From Deltaproteobacteria bacterium (GTDB lineage: Bacteria; Desulfobacterota; Desulfarculia; Adiutricales; Adiutricaceae): a DNA stretch of 8,533 bases. Positions 1 to 3,561 of this stretch are shown here, one piece after another; the first letter of the stretch is position 1; each line of letters starts with the position of its first letter. The translations under genes and the position numbers were made by a program. The notes beneath the pieces are model-generated. The model saw nothing but the letters and a program-made list of their open reading frames with translations. It had not been told where the DNA came from and did no database searches. The DNA lies in contig JAITJB010000305.1 in NCBI GenBank assembly GCA_031279155.1, positions 1 through 8,533 of the forward strand, read 5' to 3'.

Positions 1-1
1 A

Positions 2-238
2 TTCCGGGCTCGACAAGAGGCCCAGGCGCTAGCCTTGAAGGAACTAGAGAGTGATGATGACGACGGAGAAGAAGAAGAGGAAGACGAAGAGGAAGAAGAG
101 GAAGAAGAAGATGGCGGTGATAGCGATGATCATCATGGCAACCAGGATAGTTTCGATAACGATGCTGGCCAAGGTAAAATTGAAAGTCAAGGTCAGCCTG
201 TTAACGGCCAGAGCCCCAAGGCCCTCTTGCCAAGCTAA
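2..238 (+). CDS. 3' end of an unidentified gene with a highly acidic C-terminal tail (partial)
   Basis: The reading frame is open from the left window edge to a TAA at 236-238, so this is the last 78 codons of a longer gene. The TTG at 35 is probably an internal Leu codon, because the frame continues upstream without a stop. After a short charged stretch (RARQEAQALALKELES), about 20 of 22 residues are Asp or Glu (codons at about 47-112). A polar Asp/His/Asn/Gln-rich tail of about 45 residues follows. Such tails occur at the ends of many unrelated cytoplasmic proteins, and no domain is visible here, so I do not assign a function. The DNA under the tail is a GAA/GAG/GAT low-complexity tract that could slip in replication. 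No Rho-independent terminator for this strand follows; the hairpin at 318-346 has its T-run on the other strand. Confidence 0.6.
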   Translation, partial: FRARQEAQALALKELESDDDDGEEEEEDEEEEEEEEDGGDSDDHHGNQDSFDNDAGQGKIESQGQPVNGQSPKALLPS

Positions 239-310
239 CTTCCATAGCTTATTTCTGAGCTAAATTTTAGATCCCAACCCCGCCCGAAAGAAAGGAACCT
301 AAGTTAATAG

Positions 311-346
311 AAAAAAACCGACCGAAGGGACTAACCCAACGGTCGG
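311..346 (-). terminator. Rho-independent terminator of the GlcG/HbpS-like gene
   Basis: CCGACCG (318-324) and CGGTCGG (340-346) form a perfect 7-bp stem. Inside the 15-nt loop GGG (327-329) can pair with CCC (335-337). Read on the minus strand the stem is followed at once by seven T (317-311). It lies 40 bp beyond the stop codon of the minus-strand gene, so it is that gene's terminator. There is no T-run on the plus-strand side. Confidence 0.85.
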
Positions 347-385
347 CTGCCTGATTGACCGGCCCCTGTCAGGCCAAAAATGTGA

Positions 386-895
386 TTACTTAAAAGTCGC
401 TAAAACAGCGGCGGCCCCGGCCTGAGCCACGGCCATGTCATTGGCTACCGAGCTACCAGAGACGCCAATGGCCCCAATAATCATCCCGTTCTTATCCTTA
501 ATCAGCTCGCCGCCCCCGAAAATTACCATACCATCGTTAGTCACCTCAATGCCGTAGAGTTCCTGCCCGGGAACGGAAGCGTCATGGAGAGTACTGGTAG
601 ACATATTTAAGCTGCGAGCGGTTTTAGCCTTTTTAATGGAGATATCGACACTGGCCAGGAAGGCCCCATCCATGCGGACAAAGGCTTTGAGGTTGCCGCC
701 AGCGTCAACGATGGCAATATCCATTAAAGTGCCCTGCTCTTTGGCCTTGGCAATGCCGGCGTTAATGGCTACCTGGGCCAGTTCCAAAGTGATATCGCCC
801 GGTAGGTACAAGCCGGCCCCGGGATCTTGGGCCCAAGCCGCCGGGGCGACTGTCAAAATAAAGGCGGCCACCAAGGTACACAACAATTTTTTCAT
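386..895 (-). CDS. Exported GlcG/HbpS-like (DUF336 family) protein
   Basis: The product is 169 residues. Residues 1-22 form a typical Sec signal peptide (MKK start, Leu/Ala/Ile-rich core, AWA before Gln23), so the mature protein of about 147 residues should be periplasmic. The mature part has the GlcG/HbpS pattern: AIVDAGG at 61-67, RMDGA at 74-78, the KKAKTA helix at 88-93, FGGGE at 126-130 and GAIGVSG at 141-147. Family members include heme-binding HbpS and the C-terminal domain of the corrinoid enzyme PduO; many are of unknown function. Ligand and role here are not established. I start at the ATG at 895 because GGAGG lies 8 nt before it and the signal peptide begins there. A frame extension to 1003 would add 36 residues before the signal peptide and run into a repeat array. 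The gene is monocistronic, with its own terminator and a long leader. Confidence 0.88.
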   Translation of the reverse strand: MKKLLCTLVAAFILTVAPAAWAQDPGAGLYLPGDITLELAQVAINAGIAKAKEQGTLMDIAIVDAGGNLKAFVRMDGAFLASVDISIKKAKTARSLNMSTSTLHDASVPGQELYGIEVTNDGMVIFGGGELIKDKNGMIIGAIGVSGSSVANDMAVAQAGAAAVLATFK

Positions 896-903
896 GATTC
901 TTT

Positions 904-908
904 CCTCC
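904..908 (-). promoter_or_regulatory. Shine-Dalgarno site fixing the start at 895
   Basis: CCTCC on the plus strand reads GGAGG on the minus strand, 8 nt upstream of the ATG at 895-893. It favours this start over the longer open frame beginning at 1003. Confidence 0.85.
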
Positions 909-990
909 AAGATAAAAATAATAATTTTATAATAATAGCGACAGGGACTGGCCTCTTTATGGAAAGACAATTGAGCGGCCCAAAAAAAAC

Positions 991-1050
991 CAAGCACAGC
1001 CAAGAACAGCCCAGAACAGCAATAACCAGTAATGAACAGCTATGAACCAA
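991..1050. repeat. Degenerate 10-bp tandem repeat array
   Basis: Six consecutive decamers in register read CAAGCACAGC, CAAGAACAGC, CCAGAACAGC, AATAACCAGT, AATGAACAGC and TATGAACCAA, with a weaker seventh unit to 1060. The consensus is close to CAAGAACAGC. The period is about one helical turn. The array lies in the probable leader of the minus-strand gene. The 9-mer ACAGCCAAG at 996-1004 recurs three times in the 15-bp array at 1272-1360. Function unknown. Confidence 0.7.
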
Positions 1051-1139
1051 ACGTAACCATGTTATACTTTTGTCACGTTATGTCATGTTTAGTTGCCTAT
1101 GGCTTGGTCAACGAGCAATTATTTAAGGGCATTTAAATG

Positions 1140-1168
1140 ATTATACAATTGTAAACCAAAAAGGTAAA
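1140..1168 (-). promoter_or_regulatory. Candidate sigma-70 promoter of the GlcG/HbpS-like gene
   Basis: On the minus strand TTTACC (1168-1163) is followed after 17 bp by TATAAT (1145-1140). The -10 box is perfect, the -35 box matches 4 of 6, and the spacing is ideal. Transcription would start near 1133, giving a leader of about 240 nt that contains the decamer array. A closer promoter in the AT-rich stretch at 911-940 cannot be excluded. Confidence 0.5.
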
Positions 1169-1203
1169 TATTATGGCCTGTTTTTTTTAGCCAACTAGTT
1201 ATC

Positions 1204-1232
1204 TTGTCAAGGCTCAACTCTGAGGCTATAAT
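1204..1232 (+). promoter_or_regulatory. Sigma-70 promoter of the MOSC gene
   Basis: TTGTCA (1204-1209), a 17-bp spacer and a perfect TATAAT (1227-1232) match the housekeeping promoter consensus. Transcription should start near 1239, leaving a leader of about 144 nt that carries a hairpin and the 15-bp repeat array before the ATG at 1383. Confidence 0.75.
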
Positions 1233-1245
1233 CTAAGGTAGTAAA

Positions 1246-1265
1246 GGCTAAAACGGCCTTTAGCC
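1246..1265 (+). other. Hairpin at the start of the MOSC leader
   Basis: GGCTAAA (1246-1252) and TTTAGCC (1259-1265) form a perfect 7-bp stem with loop ACGGCC. It would lie within the first 30 nt of the predicted transcript. No T-run follows, so it is not a terminator; it could be a 5' stabilising stem. Confidence 0.5.
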
Positions 1266-1271
1266 AAATTG

Positions 1272-1360
1272 CAAACAGCCAAGTCTTAAACAGCCAAGTT
1301 TCAAATATCATGTCTCAAATTGCCAGGTCTCAAACAGCCAAGCTTCAAATTGTCAAGCTT
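1272..1360 (+). repeat. Six-copy 15-bp tandem repeat in the MOSC leader
   Basis: Six units start at 1272, 1287, 1302, 1316, 1331 and 1346, each 15 bp except the third (14 bp). The consensus is about CAAACAGCCAAGYTT. Units 1, 2 and 5 share CAAACAGCCAAG or TAAACAGCCAAG; units 3, 4 and 6 are more diverged. A seventh partial copy (CAAACTAAGCC) follows at 1361. There are no spacers, so this is not a CRISPR array. It ends 22 bp before the start codon. The reading frame stays open through it, but the array is more likely untranslated leader. Confidence 0.8.
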
Positions 1361-1382
1361 CAAACTAAGCCGGGAAACTATA

Positions 1383-1826
1383 ATGAATAAAAATGGAAAA
1401 ATCGTGGCCATCTGCCTGAGCGAAAAAAAAGGCACGGCCAAGCATGTCATCGAACAAGGTCGCCTTTTAGTCGACCACGGTCTGGAAAATGACGCCCACG
1501 CCGGTAATTGGCACCGCCAAGTCAGCCTTTTGGATTACGGCCAGGTCGAGGCCTTTAACGCCAAAGGGGCCAAGGTCGACCACGGGGCCTTTGGCGAAAA
1601 TATTTTGGTCTCAGGTATTGATCTAAGATCCATCCCCATCGGAACCCGCCTCTTGGTCGGCTCGGCCACCTTGGAGGTGACGCAAATAGGTAAAGAGTGT
1701 CACAGCCACTGCGAGATATTCCACCGGGTTGGCGATTGCATCATGCCCCGCGAGGGCATCTTCGCCAAAGTCTTAAGCCCCGGCGAGATCAAATCCGGCG
1801 ATGCGGTCACGGTCATGGCCGAATAA
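1383..1826 (+). CDS. Stand-alone MOSC-domain protein
   Basis: The product is 147 residues, nearly all one MOSC (molybdenum cofactor sulfurase C-terminal) domain. Visible conserved elements are GLENDAHAG at 33-41, the HRQVSLL strand at 44-50, GAFGENI at 68-74, the Cys-containing GKECHSHC at 103-110 and GDCIMPREGIF at 117-127, followed by PG-IKSGD. MOSC domains bind and transfer sulfur or handle pterin-molybdenum/tungsten cofactors; in Moco sulfurase and YiiM-type proteins a conserved Cys is central, and Cys106 or Cys110 fits that place. Short single-domain forms like this are common in anaerobes, often near molybdenum-enzyme genes; none is visible here. I start at the ATG at 1383, with a weak GGGA site 7 nt upstream. 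An upstream TTG at 1320 would only translate the leader repeats. Substrate is unknown. Confidence 0.88.
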   Translation: MNKNGKIVAICLSEKKGTAKHVIEQGRLLVDHGLENDAHAGNWHRQVSLLDYGQVEAFNAKGAKVDHGAFGENILVSGIDLRSIPIGTRLLVGSATLEVTQIGKECHSHCEIFHRVGDCIMPREGIFAKVLSPGEIKSGDAVTVMAE

Positions 1827-1831
1827 AGCTC

Positions 1832-2193
1832 TGTAAATCAAACTTCACACCTAAAAACGGCCTCCTCGGGAGGCCTTTTTTAGGTGTGAAGTTGAGATCA
1901 CGTTTGGAGTTAATTGCTCGTTATTTATAAAAATTTTCAATTTTCCTAGCCGATTAACCTCTCCCCTCAAGTAGTGCGCAACTAAATTCACAGCCCCCTT
2001 TCAAGCCGCGCCCCAGAAATTCCCATTTTTAGTGTGAAGATCCTTTCACGTTAGAGTTCGTCCAGATAATACCCCAAAATTAATAAAAAAATATAAATCC
2101 TCCTTAGCCAATTAGCCAAAACTTCTTGGGCCTCGAAGATATTTTCTTGGGCCCGAGAGCTTTTTGTGTCAAAAGTGTGAAGCGAGATTTACA
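1832..2193 (+). promoter_or_regulatory. Set of five 18-bp dyads, possible enhancer-binding-protein sites
   Basis: Five sites fit TGTGAA-N6-TTYACR: TGTAAA-N6-TTCACA (1832-1849), TGTGAA-N6-ATCACG (1885-1902), TGCGCA-N6-TTCACA (1975-1992, weakest), TGTGAA-N6-TTCACG (2033-2050) and TGTGAA-N6-TTTACA (2176-2193). Four share the octamer GTGTGAAG; in the first site it is on the minus strand. Their centres lie roughly 440, 390, 300, 240 and 97 bp before the predicted sigma-54 transcription start. That is the usual arrangement for upstream activating sequences of sigma-54 activators. The first two also overlap the terminator arms. The protein that would bind is not in the window. Confidence 0.5.
1841..1893 (+). 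terminator. Long Rho-independent terminator after the MOSC gene
   Basis: The outer arms 1841-1857 and 1877-1893 pair over 17 bp (AACTTCACACCTAAAAA with its complement). The inner stem is GGCCTCC/GGAGGCC (1859-1865 with 1869-1875) around a TCG loop, and one C-T mismatch separates the two parts. The flanking A5 and T6 tracts let it act in both directions. It starts 14 bp after the MOSC stop. The outer arms also carry half-sites of the dyad family described for 1832-2193. Confidence 0.9.
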
Positions 2194-2215
2194 AAAAACT
2201 TTGTTGGCCTCGGTA

Positions 2216-2239
2216 AAAATCGCATAAGTTATCGATTTT
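2216..2239 (+). promoter_or_regulatory. Inverted repeat between the nearest dyad and the sigma-54 promoter
   Basis: AAAATCG (2216-2222) and CGATTTT (2233-2239) are perfect complements separated by 10 bp. The centre is about 54 bp before the predicted start. This is where a bending protein such as IHF or an auxiliary regulator often sits, but the sequence is not a clear IHF consensus. Confidence 0.35.
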
Positions 2240-2255
2240 AATGGGTAAAACGCTT

Positions 2256-2271
2256 TGGCACGCTAGTTGCT
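2256..2271 (+). promoter_or_regulatory. Sigma-54 (RpoN) promoter of the DnaJ-like gene
   Basis: TGGCACG (2256-2262), four bases and TTGCT (2267-2271) match the sigma-54 consensus TGGCACG-N4-TTGCW at every specified base. The invariant GG (2257-2258) and GC (2269-2270) have the required 10-bp gap. Transcription should start near 2282. That is 17 nt before the ribosome site and 28 nt before the ATG at 2310. The short leader supports assignment to this gene. Initiation from such promoters needs an ATP-driven enhancer-binding protein. Confidence 0.88.
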
Positions 2272-2298
2272 ATGTACCTTATCAGAAATTGAAAGCCT

Positions 2299-2303
2299 GG
2301 AGG
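2299..2303 (+). promoter_or_regulatory. Shine-Dalgarno site fixing the start at 2310
   Basis: GGAGG lies 6 nt before the ATG at 2310. The longer open frame from the ATG at 2241 would begin upstream of the sigma-54 promoter and has no ribosome site, so it is rejected. Confidence 0.85.
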
Positions 2304-2309
2304 CCAACC

Positions 2310-2927
2310 ATGAACTCGACACTTTCGACTGATAATGCATATAGAGAATTAAACCTCCCCCAAGGAGCTAGCGAGAGGGAAATTAAGACCGCTTTCCGGC
2401 GCCTAGCCAAAGATTGCCACCCTGATGGACAAGGCTCAGTTGATGTTGATAAATTCCGCCGGGCCTACAATGCCTACCGCAGCCTGATGAAGAGCTTTCA
2501 TATTGATAATTCCAATTTCGCCAAATCGGCGGAACCTAGCTTGCATTTTGTCTTCGATGGTCGTAGGTCGATGGGGCTTGATGTCTACTACGATTTAGCT
2601 TTAGTAAAACCCGATTTTAACCTAGGCTTTAAGTTAGTCATCCCCACAGAGGCCTTTACGGCTTGTCCGCGCTGCTTAGGTCAAGGTCAGACCCTAGGCC
2701 CGCTAAACGCCGGTAGTAACGTCTACCGCCCCCAGGTCTGCCCTAAGTGCCATGGCCTTGGCTCGATTAAGACCTTCAAAAATTTAGCCGTGACTATAAC
2801 CCGCGAGATGGCTGAAAAGGGAAAATTCCGGCTCAAAGGCGCTGGCGCCTACCTCCCCAAGCAAGCTCGTCGCGGCGACTTAATAGTGAGCCTTAGGTTT
2901 GTCGATCAACTGCCCAAAGGGCACTAG
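2310..2927 (+). CDS. Short DnaJ-like co-chaperone (J domain + two CXXCXGXG motifs + CTD remnant)
   Basis: The product is 205 residues, compared with about 370-380 for DnaJ. Residues about 8-62 form a J domain with the HPD tripeptide at 37-39, needed to stimulate DnaK ATPase. There is no Gly/Phe-rich linker. Residues about 90-115 resemble the first strands of DnaJ's substrate-binding CTD-I. Two zinc motifs follow, CPRCLGQG at 119-126 and CPKCHGLG at 144-151: one zinc centre instead of DnaJ's two. Residues 171-197 (GKFRLKGAGAY, then RGDLIVSLRF) resemble the strand that normally precedes CTD-II, and the protein ends there. The order is intact and has a good ribosome site, so it looks like a compact paralogue rather than a broken dnaJ. 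It should act in the cytoplasm with DnaK, probably on a narrow set of clients. A sigma-54 promoter lies just upstream. No dnaK or grpE is nearby. Confidence 0.85.
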   Translation: MNSTLSTDNAYRELNLPQGASEREIKTAFRRLAKDCHPDGQGSVDVDKFRRAYNAYRSLMKSFHIDNSNFAKSAEPSLHFVFDGRRSMGLDVYYDLALVKPDFNLGFKLVIPTEAFTACPRCLGQGQTLGPLNAGSNVYRPQVCPKCHGLGSIKTFKNLAVTITREMAEKGKFRLKGAGAYLPKQARRGDLIVSLRFVDQLPKGH

Positions 2928-2948
2928 TTTAAGTTTTTTTATCCGCCC

Positions 2949-2966
2949 GGGCGAAAACAATCGCCC
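2949..2966 (+). terminator. Weak hairpin after the DnaJ-like gene
   Basis: GGGCGA (2949-2954) pairs with TCGCCC (2961-2966) around a 6-nt loop, 21 bp after the stop. Only CCTTGTTT follows, a poor U-tract, so it is at most a weak terminator or mRNA 3'-end stabiliser. Confidence 0.35.
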
Positions 2967-2984
2967 CCTTGTTTAACCACCAAA

Positions 2985-3126
2985 AAAGGAGGCGCCTTAC
3001 GAAAACTAGGACCTGAGACCAGAGAGCTCTTTGGGAAGCAAAGCCCAAGATACTTATGGCCAAAGGTCAAGCGCGAAAAAATAGGTTCACCGATGACAAG
3101 AGGGCTTTGGCCCTTTTGTCATTTTT
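2985..3126 (+). ncRNA. Candidate structured leader or small RNA ending in a terminator
   Basis: Upstream of the terminator at 3093-3126 the sequence can fold. GGACCT (3009-3014) closes with AGGTTC (3083-3088), and inside it CCAGAG (3019-3024) and CTTTGG (3029-3034) form a hairpin with loop AGCT, followed by GGGAAGCAAAGCCC. This last part resembles the core of cyclic-di-GMP-I (GEMM) riboswitches (GGGACGCAAAGCC after a P2-like stem), but the GGCAAA segment expected before the stem is absent, so I do not call it GEMM. CAAAGCCC (3039-3046) and GGCCAAAG (3058-3065) are each perfectly complementary to parts of the terminator arm and loop (3102-3109 and 3105-3112). It could be a regulatory leader, a free small RNA, or part of the DnaJ-like mRNA 3' region. 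No clear promoter was found directly upstream. Confidence 0.35.
3093..3126 (+). terminator. Strong Rho-independent terminator
   Basis: ATGACAAGAGGGC (3093-3105) pairs with GCCCTTTTGTCAT (3110-3122) over 13 bp including one G-T pair, with loop TTTG and T5 at 3122-3126. The nearest upstream gene ends 165 bp earlier, which suggests that it ends a separate leader or small RNA. Confidence 0.88.
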
Positions 3127-3189
3127 AGAGTGATTTTTGCTATCTTTTTTAATAGCCTAAAAGCCTCTAGCTTAACCTAAAAAAAGTAT

Positions 3190-3218
3190 TTGGCTATTAG
3201 TCCACCTTGTGGTAAAAT
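3190..3218 (+). promoter_or_regulatory. Candidate sigma-70 promoter for the lytic transglycosylase gene
   Basis: TTGGCT (3190-3195) is separated by exactly 17 bp from TAAAAT (3213-3218). Each hexamer has two or fewer mismatches to consensus. The leader would be about 335 nt and would include the two hairpins at 3268-3302. Confidence 0.5.
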
Positions 3219-3267
3219 AACCAGCGTTGTTGCCTCAGGCAGCTTTACCCTGGCCTTTTGCTCCTGT

Positions 3268-3305
3268 CTATGACTCTTTTATTAGTCATAGCCCGATGGG
3301 CTTTT
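3268..3305 (+). terminator. Two adjacent hairpins, the second terminator-like
   Basis: CTATGACT (3268-3275) pairs with AGTCATAG (3284-3291). Next to it, AGCCC (3290-3294) pairs with GGGCT (3298-3302) and runs into TTTT (3302-3305). The shared bases at 3290-3291 mean that the outer pairs of the two stems compete. A short stem with four T is a weak terminator or attenuator. Confidence 0.4.
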
Positions 3306-3561
3306 GTCAAAATATATTTTCTATCTTTTTTCTTTTCTCACAGGCCCGACCAAGTTAGGCAAAAGCCTTAGGTTTTAGGCTCCACCTTGTTTTTTCATGC
3401 CCGCAATTTTCAACGCCCTCATCTAAACTAACTTTTTAACCTTATAATCCCTTTAATTCTCGTTACTTAAACATAGCCCAAAAAATAGCTTGTTTTTTTT
3501 CTCGCAGCGCTTTATTATTTTTTTTACGTTTGTCAAAAAACATTTTTTACTGGATATACAC

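Larger units (their letters stand above)
896..1382. other. Divergent intergenic region between the GlcG-like and MOSC genes
   Basis: This gene-free stretch of 487 bp separates two divergent genes. It holds a decamer array (991-1050), a minus-strand promoter candidate (1140-1168), a T8 tract (1182-1189), a plus-strand promoter (1204-1232), a hairpin (1246-1265) and a 15-bp tandem array (1272-1360). A perfect 10-bp palindrome TACAATTGTA lies at 1144-1153, overlapping the minus-strand -10 box, where a repressor could act. No further coding potential was seen; short open frames here lack ribosome sites. Confidence 0.6.
1894..2309 (+). other. Gene-free upstream control region of the DnaJ-like gene
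   Basis: This 416-bp stretch contains no credible coding region. It carries three of the five TGTGAA-type dyads in full and the end of a fourth, an imperfect hairpin at about 2129-2159 based on GGGCC/GGCCC, an inverted repeat AAAATCG-N10-CGATTTT (2216-2239) and a sigma-54 promoter (2256-2271). Confidence 0.6.
3127..3561 (+). other. Upstream region of the lytic transglycosylase gene
   Basis: These 435 bp hold no credible gene. They contain a promoter candidate (3190-3218), two adjacent hairpins (3268-3302) and a T-rich stretch (about 3303-3345 and 3380-3560) with many short T-runs. CCACCTTGT occurs twice (at about 3202 and 3382), the first time within the palindrome CCACCTTGTGG. Confidence 0.5.

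Noticed and set aside
51..263. Lys-rich open frame overlapping the acidic tail
   Set aside because: It is a frame-shifted reading of the GAA/GAG tract and has no ribosome site.
896..1003. 36-residue N-terminal extension of the GlcG/HbpS-like protein
   Set aside because: It would place residues before a complete signal peptide; GGAGG points to the ATG at 895.
636..1045. Plus-strand open frames overlapping the GlcG/HbpS-like gene
   Set aside because: They are antisense to a gene with a signal peptide, ribosome site and terminator.
1272..1360. CRISPR array
   Set aside because: The 15-bp units are directly adjacent with no spacers, and no cas genes are present.
1320..1382. N-terminal extension of the MOSC protein from a TTG
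   Set aside because: It would translate the tandem repeats (PSFKLSSFKLS), has no ribosome site, and lies ahead of a good ATG at 1383.
1832..2193. CRP/FNR binding sites
   Set aside because: The half-sites resemble CRP's TGTGA but the gap is two bases too long, and they do not match FNR's TTGAT-N4-ATCAA.
2241..2309. Upstream ATG start for the DnaJ-like protein
   Set aside because: It lies upstream of the sigma-54 promoter and has no ribosome site.
3030..3050. 4.5S/SRP RNA, because of GGGAAGCAAAGCC
   Set aside because: The conserved CCGGAAGGAAGCAGCC asymmetric loop and its pairing partner are absent.
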